Shown here piece after piece: positions 1-9,256 of a DNA stretch of 64,000 nucleotides; positions within the stretch are counted from its first letter, which is position 1; each line of letters opens with the position of its first letter. The stretch lies in contig JAVBQA010000032.1 of the NCBI GenBank assembly GCA_031549325.1, positions 22,249-86,248 of the forward strand, given 5' to 3'. This stretch comes from JAJDGF01 sp031549325 (lineage in GTDB: Bacteria; Bacillota; Clostridia; Christensenellales; Aristaeellaceae). Under the pieces are notes generated by a model that had not been told where the DNA came from, did no database searches, and saw only the letters and a program-made list of their open reading frames with translations. A program made the position numbers and the translations under genes.

Positions 1-147
1 ACTTCCGGGATTCCGCTTGACGGGCTGGACGCCGGCAAGGTGGAAAAGCTGGCGCGCCTGGGGCTGGCAAAAACAGACCAGGGTCTGTTGTCGCTGACCG
101 AGAAGGGTTTGGAGCTGCACAACGCGGTGGTGCTGGAATTGATTTAG
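1..147 (+). CDS. hemW: HemW-like radical SAM protein, C-terminal end only
   Basis: The window opens inside a reading frame whose last 48 codons are visible, ending in TAG at 145-147. The segment (…ARLGLAKTDQGLLSLTEKGL…) resembles the C-terminal winged-helix tail of HemW / oxygen-independent coproporphyrinogen III oxidase-like proteins, which end with a similar 'LT.KGL.L.N' stretch. HemW is a radical SAM heme chaperone. In many Firmicutes hemW lies directly upstream of hrcA, and here hrcA follows about 3 kb downstream after an insertion of other genes, which supports the call. The stop codon is part of the TTAG target site of the truncated palindromic element that begins at 148. The catalytic part lies outside the window, so the assignment rests on a short tail plus synteny. 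Confidence 0.6.
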   Translation, partial: TSGIPLDGLDAGKVEKLARLGLAKTDQGLLSLTEKGLELHNAVVLELI

Positions 148-207
148 GTAAGCGCTGAATAAATCGGCCACCGGTCTTGAGGCGCCTTTTCCGCTCCGGC
201 GGCGGCG
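148..207 (+). repeat. Truncated copy (left end) of the 158-bp palindromic element
   Basis: Bases 148-207 match the first ~60 bp of the full elements at 9261, 48681 and (reverse orientation) 21879: the terminal GTAAGCGCTGA, the CCACCGGTCTTGAGGCGCC block and the GCTCCGGCGGCGGCG block. Similarity stops near 207 and the right terminus is missing. The left flank is TTAG (144-147), which contains the hemW stop codon. Confidence 0.85.
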
Positions 208-316
208 GGGATGACCGGCGATGGCCGGGGGGGGTGACCATAAGCAGCCAAAACCCTGACAAAAACTGGAACATCGCGGGCAGCCGGGCCGTCTACCTTC
301 CAAGGAGGTGGGGGAA

Positions 317-1435
317 ATGATCAGGCGCTGGTGCGTTTGGTTGCTGGTATGGCTGTGGGGCGCTTGCGGGGTGGCCGGCGCGTCGGATTTGGTCGGGGTG
401 CAATGCCCGGACAATTTCCGCCTGCAAAACGTGGACGTGGCGCAGGACGGCACGCTTTTGCTGTCCGGCGCGGCCGGCCCGGTGATGGAAGCGAAGCCCA
501 TGCTGATGCGCGTCAGCACGGCCGGCAAGGTGCTGTGGTCGATGACGGACGACGCCAAGGACGACGCGCTGTACCGCGACGCGATCTACCTGGAGGACGG
601 CAGCATCGCCGCGCTGCGCTCCGCCAAGAACTGGAAATGGGTGGTGCAGATCATCCGGGATGGGAAGGTGGAGGCGAAATCCAAGGCGCTGAAGGATGTG
701 TTCGGGCTGCGAAGGGCGGGCGGCGGCCTGTTCACCTACGGCGACATGGGCAACAACAAGCGCGGCGTGCTGAAGATGGACGGGCGGGGCAAGGCCCTGT
801 TCCGGGTGCGGTGGCCCAGGCCGCTGCTGATGAACGGCGTGCTGGTCGGCCCGGGCGCGCATGTGGCCTTCGGCGACAAACTGGTCTCGCCCAAGAAGGG
901 GCAGGATCAGGAGTCCTACGGCATGGTGGCCGCGTTTGACGATGCGGGCAAGGTGCTGTGGCGGCACGACAGCGCGACGAAGTGCTCCTTCCTGGCCGCC
1001 GCCTGGGCCGGGGACGGCCGCGTGGTGGTGGCGGGTTACGACGAGGATGGGCGGCGCACCGGCTGCATCGCCGAGTACGGCCCGGACGGGCAGGTGTGGA
1101 AGACGGCGCTCGCGGATCTGCCGGGCGGCGCGGGGCGCGCGCAGGTGGGCGAAATCGAGTCCATTCTGGCGGTTGAGGGCGGGTATCTGGCGCTCAACGG
1201 CTGCTACGACGAGCCGGGCAACGCGCGGCTGGTGCTGGTCGACGGGGGCGGGGCCGTTCAGAGGGTTTGGGACGTACCCATCGGCGATGTGCACGTCAAG
1301 GATCACGTCCGGCTTTACCGGGTGGGCGAGGAGATCTACCTCCTGGCCAACGGCCGGGTGAACCCGGGGAACGCAAAGACCCTGAAGAATGTGCCGTCCG
1401 CGACGGTCCTTCGCAAAATCGATCTTGCGGCGTAG
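317..1435 (+). CDS. Secreted beta-propeller-like protein of unknown function
   Basis: A 372-residue protein with an N-terminal signal peptide (residues 1-~22, hydrophobic VWLLVWLWGA, then GVAGA/S cleavage). The mature part has repeated 'DxxGKVLW' and 'DGRVVVAG' motifs, typical of PQQ-like or WD-like beta-propeller blades, so an extracytoplasmic propeller fold is inferred. No catalytic motif is visible. The ATG at 317 is preferred because AAGGAGG lies at 302-308, 8 bases upstream; a GTG at 308 overlaps that ribosome binding site and is unlikely. The gene sits between the element fragment after hemW and the sdpRI-like pair and appears monocistronic. I do not recognise a specific family. Confidence 0.75.
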   Translation: MIRRWCVWLLVWLWGACGVAGASDLVGVQCPDNFRLQNVDVAQDGTLLLSGAAGPVMEAKPMLMRVSTAGKVLWSMTDDAKDDALYRDAIYLEDGSIAALRSAKNWKWVVQIIRDGKVEAKSKALKDVFGLRRAGGGLFTYGDMGNNKRGVLKMDGRGKALFRVRWPRPLLMNGVLVGPGAHVAFGDKLVSPKKGQDQESYGMVAAFDDAGKVLWRHDSATKCSFLAAAWAGDGRVVVAGYDEDGRRTGCIAEYGPDGQVWKTALADLPGGAGRAQVGEIESILAVEGGYLALNGCYDEPGNARLVLVDGGGAVQRVWDVPIGDVHVKDHVRLYRVGEEIYLLANGRVNPGNAKTLKNVPSATVLRKIDLAA

Positions 1436-1585
1436 CGCGCGGAGGGCCGCCGGCCTCGCCGGGCGGACCGGCCGGTGGAGCGCGGTTTTCTGCAGGCCCG
1501 GCATGCCTCTTCCTGGCGGCACATACTTTTTTGGCAGCCTGGGGCGGACCTTGCGTTCGCCCTTTTGTTATTTTTGGGCGGCACG

Positions 1586-1614
1586 TTGACAAACTGGGCC
1601 AACGGGCGTATACT
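1586..1614 (+). promoter_or_regulatory. Sigma-A promoter of the sdpR/sdpI-like operon
   Basis: TTGACA at 1586-1591 and TATACT at 1609-1614 are separated by exactly 17 bases: a near-consensus promoter. The start point is expected around 1620, inside the inverted repeat at 1619-1642. Confidence 0.9.
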
Positions 1615-1618
1615 GTGG

Positions 1619-1642
1619 TTAGATAATTAGATGATTATCTAA
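1619..1642. promoter_or_regulatory. Probable autorepressor operator (9-6-9 inverted repeat)
   Basis: TTAGATAAT (1619-1627) and ATTATCTAA (1634-1642) form a perfect 9-bp inverted repeat with a 6-base spacer, just downstream of the -10 box and 25 bases before the regulator start. ArsR/SdpR-type repressors bind AT-rich palindromes of this kind, so autorepression by the protein at 1668 is inferred. Confidence 0.8.
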
Positions 1643-1667
1643 ATATCGAACGAATGGAGGCGGGCGC

Positions 1668-1949
1668 ATGGGCGACGCGTGGAACGCGCTGGCCGATCCG
1701 ACGCGCCGGGCGATTCTAGGCCACCTGCGCAGGGGCGAGCTGAACGCCGGAGAGATCGCCGATCTGTTCAGCATCAGCAAGCCGTCCATCAGCCACCACC
1801 TGAACATTCTGAAACAGGCGGACCTGGTGCGGGCGGAAAAGGCGGGGCAGAACGTGATCTACCGGCTGAACACCTCGGTGCTGGAGGACTTGCTGGAGCT
1901 GCTGTCGGGCATGATGAAAAGAGTGGGTGAAGACGATGAGGAACCGTAG
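1668..1949 (+). CDS. sdpR: ArsR-family autorepressor, SdpR-like
   Basis: A 93-residue winged-helix regulator. The N-terminus (WNALADPTRRAILGHLRRGE) and the recognition helix region (ISKPSISHHLNILKQADLV) match the ArsR/SmtB fold, specifically the SdpR-like 'DPTRRxIL' type. No metal-binding ELCVCD motif is present, so a metal sensor is unlikely. It starts at an ATG preceded by GGAGG and overlaps the following SdpI-like gene by 23 bases, giving translational coupling. In Bacillus subtilis SdpR represses sdpRI and is sequestered at the membrane by SdpI when the toxin SdpC is present. The promoter and palindrome upstream fit autoregulation here. No sdpABC toxin genes are visible in the window. Confidence 0.85.
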   Translation: MGDAWNALADPTRRAILGHLRRGELNAGEIADLFSISKPSISHHLNILKQADLVRAEKAGQNVIYRLNTSVLEDLLELLSGMMKRVGEDDEEP

Positions 1950-2592
1950 GTGGATCTTCTGGGTGGTGGCGCTGCTGAACATCGCGGCGCAGATCGTCTA
2001 CGTCGCGGTGTTTGTGAAACAGGACGTGGTGGCGGTGCACTACGGGCTGGACGGCCAGGCCAACCGCTGGGGCAGCAAGTGGGAGCTGGCGGCGCTCTCG
2101 CTGCTGCCGCTGCTGATGCTGGCGCTGTACGAGCTGTACCGAAAGCTGGCGAAAAACCCGCGCAACCTGAAAAACCGCAAGTATGAGGACGTGTACATCC
2201 CGCTGATCGCGATGATGTTCATCCCCATCGGCTGGCTGATGACGACCATCCGCGGCGAGCGGCTGGCGGGCGGCGACATCGGCTGGCTGGGCGTTTTCAT
2301 GGGGATCATGATGGTGGTCATCAGCAACATCATGGGCAAGATCTCGCCCAACCGCTACTTCGGCTACCGGCTGCCCTGGACGCTCAAGGACGACGAGGTC
2401 TGGATCGCCACCCACCGGCGCGCGGGCTACTGGGGCGTGGCGGGGGGCATCACGATGATCCTGAGCGGGCTGCTGGCGCTGCGGTTCGGGTACGGCTTTG
2501 CGATCGCCGGGCTGATCCTGGGCATCGTCGTGATGACCGCGCCGCCCGCGGTGTTCGCGTATCGGATGTACCACGAGCGGCATCCGCGATGA
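1927..2592 (+). CDS. sdpI: SdpI-family membrane protein (immunity/signal-like)
   Basis: A 221-residue polytopic membrane protein with an N-terminal DUF1648-like segment (VVAVHYGLDGQANRWGSK, ~residues 37-54) and the SdpI signature near residue 143 (FGYRLPWTLKDDEVW…THR). About six hydrophobic segments are visible. SdpI proteins confer immunity to the SDP cannibalism toxin and recruit SdpR to the membrane, but most SdpI-family members lie beside an SdpR-like regulator with no toxin, as here, and their substrate is unknown. The start at 1927 lies inside the end of sdpR. A later ATG at 1936 (MRNRRW) is also possible, and the ribosome binding site is not decisive. Confidence 0.85.
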   Translation: MKTMRNRRWIFWVVALLNIAAQIVYVAVFVKQDVVAVHYGLDGQANRWGSKWELAALSLLPLLMLALYELYRKLAKNPRNLKNRKYEDVYIPLIAMMFIPIGWLMTTIRGERLAGGDIGWLGVFMGIMMVVISNIMGKISPNRYFGYRLPWTLKDDEVWIATHRRAGYWGVAGGITMILSGLLALRFGYGFAIAGLILGIVVMTAPPAVFAYRMYHERHPR

Positions 2593-3013
2593 GGTGATGA
2601 GGATGAAGAAGTTTGGGTTTACGTGGGCGTCACCTTCGCGGCCTGACCGCCGATGGCGGCCCGACGGGGGCTTTTGACAGTTTGTGCGGGCGGCGGAAGC
2701 CGCCCGTTTGTCGTCCGCGCGACCGGGGACGGCGTCCGGCGGCGGGCGCGGGCGGGCGCGGGCGGCCGCTGGGCGGCTATGGGCGGCTGCGGGGCGGCCT
2801 GCGTGCGGTTGCGGACGGCTGCGGGCGGTTGCGCGCGGGTCGCGGGCGTTCGCGGCCGTAATCCTAATCCGAATCCGAATCCAAATCGAGAATCCTACTC
2901 GAGAGTCGCGCGGGGGCGGCGTCGCCTGGCGGCCGAGCGCCCATGCCGGGCCGCGCGCCGCGCCCAGCGCGGCCGCCGAGGAGCGCTTCGCGAATTTTTA
3001 ATCTGCGGGACTC
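2593..3013. other. Non-coding, G-rich spacer with simple repeats upstream of hrcA
   Basis: No convincing gene. A GAGGTG followed by ATG at 2597 opens a 27-codon frame ending at 2678 that could be a gene remnant. From about 2725 to 2855 the plus strand is extremely G-rich with repeated GGGCGGGCGCGGGCGG and GGCGGCTGCGGGCGG-like units, favourable for G-quadruplexes. At 2859-2905 there is a run of ATCC/GAATCC hexamers (AATCCTAATCCGAATCCG…), a degenerate 6-bp tandem repeat. Confidence 0.6.
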
Positions 3014-3042
3014 TTGACAACGGGGGGCTTGAGTGTTATCCT
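3014..3042 (+). promoter_or_regulatory. Sigma-A promoter of the hrcA heat-shock operon
   Basis: TTGACA at 3014-3019 and TATCCT at 3037-3042 with 17-base spacing. The CIRCE operator begins 11 bases after the -10 box, so HrcA bound there would block initiation or clearance. Confidence 0.85.
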
Positions 3043-3053
3043 TAGACCAGCGA

Positions 3054-3080
3054 TTAGCACTCGACAACAGAGAGTGCTAG
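3054..3080. promoter_or_regulatory. CIRCE operator (HrcA binding site)
   Basis: TTAGCACTC (3054-3062), a 9-base spacer, and GAGTGCTAG (3072-3080). This matches the CIRCE consensus TTAGCACTC-N9-GAGTGCTAA at all but the last base. Confidence 0.97.
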
Positions 3081-3109
3081 CAGAGCCAAGGGGGAGGTGC
3101 CAACGGCGT

Positions 3110-4126
3110 ATGGACGAGCGCAAGTTTTTGATCCTGCAGGCGATCATTGACGACTACATCACGACCGCCGTGCCCGTGGGCTCCCGCACCATCTCCCGCA
3201 AATCGGGCGTCGGATTCAGCCCGGCCACCATTCGCAACGAGATGAGCGACCTTGAGGAGCTCGGGTACCTGGATCAGCCCCACACCTCGGCGGGCCGCGT
3301 GCCGTCGGCCAAGGCGTACCGCTGGTACGTGGACCAGCTGCTGAGCGCGGGCCCGCTGTCCAAAGAGGACGGGGATCGCATCAGCGGCCATCTGTCGATG
3401 CGCAGCCAGCAGCTGGAGCAGGTGATCCGCCGCGCCGCGCAGACCCTGTCCGAGCTGACGAACTACACGTCGCTGGTGATGGTGCCCCAGATGCAGTCCA
3501 TGCGCATCATGAGGGTGCACATGGTGCACGTCACCGAGACCATGGCGCTGATGATCGTCGTGACCAACGCCGGCATGATCAAGGATTCGCTGATCCGCAT
3601 CCCCGAGGGGATCTCCGGGGACATACTATACAAGATCTCGAACATGCTCACCGAGCAGCTGGCGGGGCTGACGCTGGATGAGATCCGCCAGAAGTTCGCC
3701 GAGATTTTCAAGGATCTTCGGGAAAACCGCAAGCTATTCGCGTCGGTGCTGGACGCGCTCGAGAACCGCATGGCCGAGGGCGAGTCGGAGATGGTGGTGG
3801 GCGGCGGGGCCAACCTGCTGCACTACCCGGAATACAGCGACGTCGAAAAGGCGCGCAACTTCCTGTCGGTGCTGGAATCCAAGGAGAAGCTGTACCCGCT
3901 GCTGCGCAGCGCGGGCACCCTGGAGTTCTCCATTCGCATCGGCCCGGAGAACGACCTGCCCGAGCTTTCCGAGTGCTCGCTGGTCACGGCGACGTACCGC
4001 ATCGGCGAGGACACGCGCGGCACCATGGGCATCATCGGCCCGACCCGCATGAATTACCAGCGCGTGATCTCGGTGCTGGATTTCATGGGCAAGGCGCTCA
4101 GCGATCTGCTGACGAAGGACAAATAG
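3110..4126 (+). CDS. hrcA: Heat-inducible transcription repressor HrcA
   Basis: A 338-residue repressor of class I heat-shock genes that binds CIRCE, here upstream of its own gene. The N-terminal winged helix (MDERKFLILQAIIDDYI…; FSPATIRNEMSDLEELGYL; HTSAGRVPSAKAYRWYVD) is diagnostic, and the C-terminus has the GPTRMNYQRVISVLDFM motif near residue 310. The length is normal for the family. ATG 3110 is chosen because it gives the conserved MDERK start and lies downstream of the CIRCE element and of GGGGGAGG (3090-3097). An upstream in-frame extension would run through the operator and promoter and is not credible. First gene of an hrcA-grpE-dnaK-dnaJ operon whose activity is normally modulated by GroEL. 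Confidence 0.97.
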   Translation: MDERKFLILQAIIDDYITTAVPVGSRTISRKSGVGFSPATIRNEMSDLEELGYLDQPHTSAGRVPSAKAYRWYVDQLLSAGPLSKEDGDRISGHLSMRSQQLEQVIRRAAQTLSELTNYTSLVMVPQMQSMRIMRVHMVHVTETMALMIVVTNAGMIKDSLIRIPEGISGDILYKISNMLTEQLAGLTLDEIRQKFAEIFKDLRENRKLFASVLDALENRMAEGESEMVVGGGANLLHYPEYSDVEKARNFLSVLESKEKLYPLLRSAGTLEFSIRIGPENDLPELSECSLVTATYRIGEDTRGTMGIIGPTRMNYQRVISVLDFMGKALSDLLTKDK

Positions 4127-4185
4127 ACAAAAAGAACCCGACGGGCCGACGCCGCGCGCCCGCACCAAAACAACAGGAGGACGAC

Positions 4186-4722
4186 ATGACCGACATCAAG
4201 CGCGATGACAACCTGGCCGAGCAGCCGGAAACCATAGGGGAAGAGCCTCAGGCGGAGGCCACGCAGGACGAATGGGAGCAGGCGCTTCGCCAGGCGGTTG
4301 AGCAGCGGGACGAATACCTGGCCATGGCCCAGCGCACCCAGGCCGAGTTCCTGAACTACAAAAAGCGCACCGAGGCCGCCCGGACAGAGGCGCAGGACGA
4401 CGGCGTGCGCGAGGCCGTCGCCGCCATGCTGCCCACCATCGACAATTTCGAGCGCGCCATCCAGGCCGCGAAGGACGCGGGGGACACCGGCGCGCTGCTC
4501 GAAGGCATCGAGATGACGCAGAAGATCATGCTGGAGGCCGCCTTGAAGCTGGGCCTTGAGGAAGTGCCCGCCCTGGGCGAGAAGTTCGACCCCGAGCTGC
4601 ACAACGCGGTCATGCGGGCCGACGAAGGGGAGCCCGGGACGGTGCTGGAGGTGTTCCAGAAGGGCTATCGGGTGCGCGGGAAGATCATCCGCTATCCGAT
4701 GGTGAAGGTCGCGGCGGAATGA
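4186..4722 (+). CDS. grpE: Nucleotide exchange factor GrpE
   Basis: A 178-residue co-chaperone that releases ADP from DnaK. The N-terminal third is acidic and helical, the middle is the long dimerisation coiled coil (QALRQAVEQRDEYLAMAQR…AEFLNYKKRTE), and the C-terminal beta domain contains FDPELHNAVMR…EVFQKGYRVRGKIIRYPMVKV, the GrpE signature that contacts DnaK. The ATG at 4186 follows CAGGAGG (4174-4180). It is 59 bases downstream of hrcA and 153 bases upstream of dnaK. The grpE-dnaK spacer holds a GC-rich hairpin at 4761-4776 (GCCGCGC/GCGCGGC) that might alter relative expression of the two genes. Confidence 0.96.
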   Translation: MTDIKRDDNLAEQPETIGEEPQAEATQDEWEQALRQAVEQRDEYLAMAQRTQAEFLNYKKRTEAARTEAQDDGVREAVAAMLPTIDNFERAIQAAKDAGDTGALLEGIEMTQKIMLEAALKLGLEEVPALGEKFDPELHNAVMRADEGEPGTVLEVFQKGYRVRGKIIRYPMVKVAAE

Positions 4723-4875
4723 ACCAAAGGGCGCTTCACAGTGGGAGGCGGTTGCCCGGCGCCGCGCTGGCGCGGCCCGTTTTCCGCAAGCTGAAACCGC
4801 GCGTTGCACGCATCTCCACATGGCCATTGCGTCATTGGACATAAAATTGATTTGTCAATCAGGAGGATATAGATT

Positions 4876-6690
<1,815 letters not shown>

Positions 6691-6705
6691 GACACAGCAA
6701 GGCCG

Positions 6706-6846
6706 CTGGGAGGCGCTGCCTCCCAGGCCCTCTGCTTAGGGGCATGACGGTCCAAAGAACCCAAAACCCGGGCGCGCTGCGCCCGGGGGATGGGATTCTC
6801 AAGGGACGGCGTCCCTTGAGCGGGGGTCTGGGGACGGCGTCCCCAG
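6706..6846 (+). repeat. Array of four perfect stem-loops between dnaK and dnaJ
   Basis: Four separate perfect inverted repeats with 3-base loops: CTGGGAGGC/GCCTCCCAG (6706-6726, loop GCT), CCCGGGCGC/GCGCCCGGG (6767-6787, loop GCT), CTCAAGGGAC/GTCCCTTGAG (6798-6820, loop GGC) and CTGGGGAC/GTCCCCAG (6828-6846, loop GGC). None is followed by a T-run, so a classic terminator is unlikely. They may protect or process the dnaK mRNA, lower dnaJ expression, or represent dispersed palindromic repeats. Confidence 0.85.
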
Positions 6847-6879
6847 CGTCTGTCCGTGCATAGAGGAAGTGAGTAACGC

Positions 6880-8031
6880 TTGGCGACAAAAAGGGACTAT
6901 TACGAGGTGCTGGGCATTCAGAAGGGCGCCAGCGACGCGGACATCAAAAAGGCGTTTCGCCAGATGGCCAAGAAGCTGCACCCCGATGTGAACCCGGGCG
7001 ACAAGCACGCCGAGGAGAAGTTCAAGGAACTGAACGAGGCCTATGAGACGCTGTCCGACCCGCAAAAAAAGGCGCGCTACGACCAGTTTGGGCACGAGGC
7101 CCCCGGCCAGGGCGGCTTTGGCGGCGGCGGGTTCCAGGGCGATTTCGGCGGCTTTGGCGGCGGCGCGGGGTTCGGCGGGTTTGACGACATCTTCAGCGCG
7201 TTCTTCGGCGGCGGCGCGGGCGGCGGCGCGCGGCGACAGGGCCCGATTCAGGGCGACGACCTGATGTACGAGCTGACGATTTCCTTCGAGGAGGCGGCCA
7301 AGGGCTGCCAGAAGGAGATCAGCCTGACGCGGGACGATGCCTGCGAGGCCTGCGGCGGCAGCGGCGCGAAGGAGGGCACACACCCCGAAACCTGCCCCAC
7401 CTGCAAGGGCAGCGGCCAGGTGGGCGTGGTGCAGAACACGCCGTTTGGGCGCATCCAGAACGTGCGCACCTGCGAGACGTGCCGGGGCGAGGGCAAGATC
7501 GTGAAGGATCCGTGCGCCAAGTGCAACGGCAGGGGCAAGGTGCGCAGCACCAAAAAGCGCGTGATCAAGGTGCCCGCTGGCATCGACGACACCCAGACGA
7601 TCCGGATCTCCGGCCAGGGCCAGGGCGGCGAGCGCGGCGGCCCGCCGGGTGACCTGCTGGTGCGCGTGCGCGTGCGGCAGCACAAGCTGTTCACCAGGAA
7701 GGGCTTTGACCTGTACTGCACCATCCCGATCAGCTTCACCCACGCGGCGCTGGGCGGCGAGATCGACGTGCCCACCCTCGACAAGCCGGTCAAGCATCTG
7801 GTGCCGGAGGGCACGCAGCCGGGCACCGTGCTTCGGCTCAAGGGCTACGGCATCCAGAACCTGCGCGGCGCCGGCAAGGGCGATCTGTACGTCGAGATGA
7901 ACGTCGAGGTGCCCAAAAAACTCACCGACAAGCAGAAACAGCTGTTGCACGAGTTCGAGGCCACGATCACCGGCAAGGAATACGAGCAGAAGAAATCGTT
8001 CTTTGACCGGATGAAGGATGCATTCAATTAG
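6880..8031 (+). CDS. dnaJ: Chaperone protein DnaJ (Hsp40)
   Basis: A 383-residue co-chaperone that delivers substrates to DnaK and stimulates its ATPase. The J domain (residues 1-~70) contains KLHPDVNPGD with the HPD triad. A long Gly/Phe-rich linker follows (FGGGGFQGDFGGFGGG), then four zinc-binding repeats CEACGGSG, CPTCKGSG, CETCRGEG and CAKCNGRG, and the C-terminal substrate-binding domains (VPAGIDDTQTIRISGQG…). Translation starts at a TTG (6880) giving MATKRDYYEVLG, preceded by GAGGAAGTGAG. It is the last gene of the hrcA operon and is followed by a terminator at 8035-8081. Confidence 0.97.
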   Translation: MATKRDYYEVLGIQKGASDADIKKAFRQMAKKLHPDVNPGDKHAEEKFKELNEAYETLSDPQKKARYDQFGHEAPGQGGFGGGGFQGDFGGFGGGAGFGGFDDIFSAFFGGGAGGGARRQGPIQGDDLMYELTISFEEAAKGCQKEISLTRDDACEACGGSGAKEGTHPETCPTCKGSGQVGVVQNTPFGRIQNVRTCETCRGEGKIVKDPCAKCNGRGKVRSTKKRVIKVPAGIDDTQTIRISGQGQGGERGGPPGDLLVRVRVRQHKLFTRKGFDLYCTIPISFTHAALGGEIDVPTLDKPVKHLVPEGTQPGTVLRLKGYGIQNLRGAGKGDLYVEMNVEVPKKLTDKQKQLLHEFEATITGKEYEQKKSFFDRMKDAFN

Positions 8032-8034
8032 CCA

Positions 8035-8081
8035 AAACGCGGCGGATGCGCATCGCGCGTCCGCCGCGTTTGATATTTTTT
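8035..8081 (+). terminator. Rho-independent terminator of the hrcA-dnaJ operon
   Basis: AAACGCGGCGGA (8035-8046) pairs with TCCGCCGCGTTT (8060-8071), with an inner TGCGCATCGCGCG, and is followed by GATATTTTTT. The right arm overlaps the -35 box of the next promoter. Confidence 0.85.
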
Positions 8082-8098
8082 CGCCGGTGTGCTATACT
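8070..8098 (+). promoter_or_regulatory. Promoter of the GT2-GtrA gene
   Basis: TTGATA (8070-8075), 17-base spacer, TATACT (8093-8098), with TG one base upstream of the -10 (extended -10). It overlaps the dnaJ terminator. Confidence 0.8.
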
Positions 8099-8133
8099 TC
8101 TATCAAGGGGAAAAACCTTCCTGGGGGGCTGGC

Positions 8134-9174
8134 ATGACAAACGCGGACGTTGCCATACTGATCCCTGCCTACAAGCCAGACGCGCGCATGAACGCGTTTA
8201 TTTTGCAACTCCAGAAGCGGGGGTTTTCGCGCATCGTGGTCGTGGACGACGGCGGCGGCGCGGAATACGCCGGTTTTTTTGCGCAGGCCCAAACGGACGG
8301 CGCCCAGGTGCTGACGCATCCGGTGAACCGGGGCAAGGGCGCGGCGCTCAGAACCGGGCTTTCGGCGATTCTCGAGGGCGGCGCCATGCCGGTCATCACC
8401 GCCGACGCCGACGGCCAGCACAGCCCCAAAGACGTGTCCCGCATGGCGGGCGTGCTGCTCGAGAACCCGGACACGCTGGTCCTGGGCGCCCGCGACAAGC
8501 GCATGATGCCCTTCCGCTCGCGCTTTGGCAACACCGTCACCTGCGCGGTGCTGGGCCTGCTCACCGGCCTGTGGGTGGACGACACCCAGACCGGCCTGCG
8601 CGGCCTGCCCAAAGGGGTGCTGCCCGAATGCGCGAAACTGGACGGCGACCGCTACGAGTACGAAATGAACATGCTCATCAAGGCGCGCCAGCTGAGCTTG
8701 CCGGTGGTGGAGATGAAGATCGATACCATTTACATCGACGACAACAAGGGCAGCCACTTTTCAACGTTCAGGGACAGCTTCCGCATCTACGCGCTGCTGT
8801 TCAAGCAGATCGGGCGCTACGTGGGCAGCTCCATGGCGTCTGCCATCATCGAAACGGCGCTGGTGATCCCGCTCAGCCTGCGCTTTCCGGAGCCGCGCAT
8901 GGTGCCGCTGGTGGTGGGCGTGCCGCGGGTGATCAGCGCCACGGTGAACTATTTTGTGAACCGCGACATGGTGTTCAAAAGCAGGGCGGGCAAGAAGAGC
9001 CTGCTGTATTTCTACGCGCTGGTGGCGCTGATGCTCGGGATCAACATGACGATGGTGTATTTCCTGAACCGCCTCGGCATGGCCACCTGGGTCGCCAAGC
9101 TGCTGTCGGATTTCGTGCTGTTTGTGCTGAGCTACAATGTGCAGCAGCGGGTGATTTTCCGGGACAGGATGTAG
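8134..9174 (+). CDS. Family 2 glycosyltransferase fused to a GtrA-like membrane domain
   Basis: A 346-residue protein. Residues 1-~200 are a GT-A fold glycosyltransferase: AILIPAYKPD at the N-terminus, VVDDGGG, NRGKGAALRTG and the metal-binding DADGQHSP at ~91-98, resembling dolichyl-phosphate mannosyltransferase-type GT2 enzymes that charge polyprenyl phosphate. Residues ~220-346 are a GtrA-like domain (PRVISATVNYFVNRDMVFK; about four hydrophobic segments), thought to move the lipid-linked sugar across the membrane. Such fusions likely make and flip undecaprenyl-phosphate sugar for envelope decoration. ATG 8134 follows GGGGGG; the upstream extension overlaps the promoter. It is transcribed alone, just after dnaJ. 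Confidence 0.85.
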   Translation: MTNADVAILIPAYKPDARMNAFILQLQKRGFSRIVVVDDGGGAEYAGFFAQAQTDGAQVLTHPVNRGKGAALRTGLSAILEGGAMPVITADADGQHSPKDVSRMAGVLLENPDTLVLGARDKRMMPFRSRFGNTVTCAVLGLLTGLWVDDTQTGLRGLPKGVLPECAKLDGDRYEYEMNMLIKARQLSLPVVEMKIDTIYIDDNKGSHFSTFRDSFRIYALLFKQIGRYVGSSMASAIIETALVIPLSLRFPEPRMVPLVVGVPRVISATVNYFVNRDMVFKSRAGKKSLLYFYALVALMLGINMTMVYFLNRLGMATWVAKLLSDFVLFVLSYNVQQRVIFRDRM

Positions 9175-9256
9175 GGCGCTGCGTAGAGCGCCGAAAGCGC
9201 GGCATGCGGCGTCTTTTCCGTCGCCGCCTCGCCGGCTTTGTGTTTTGCAAGTTGCG

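Noticed and set aside
293..1522. 409-codon minus-strand frame opposite the propeller-like gene
   Set aside because: No start signal; the plus-strand frame has an ideal ribosome binding site and a signal peptide.
2859..2905. Short tandem repeat considered as a CRISPR remnant
   Set aside because: Unit is 6 bp without spacers; no cas genes. No CRISPR array was found anywhere in the window.
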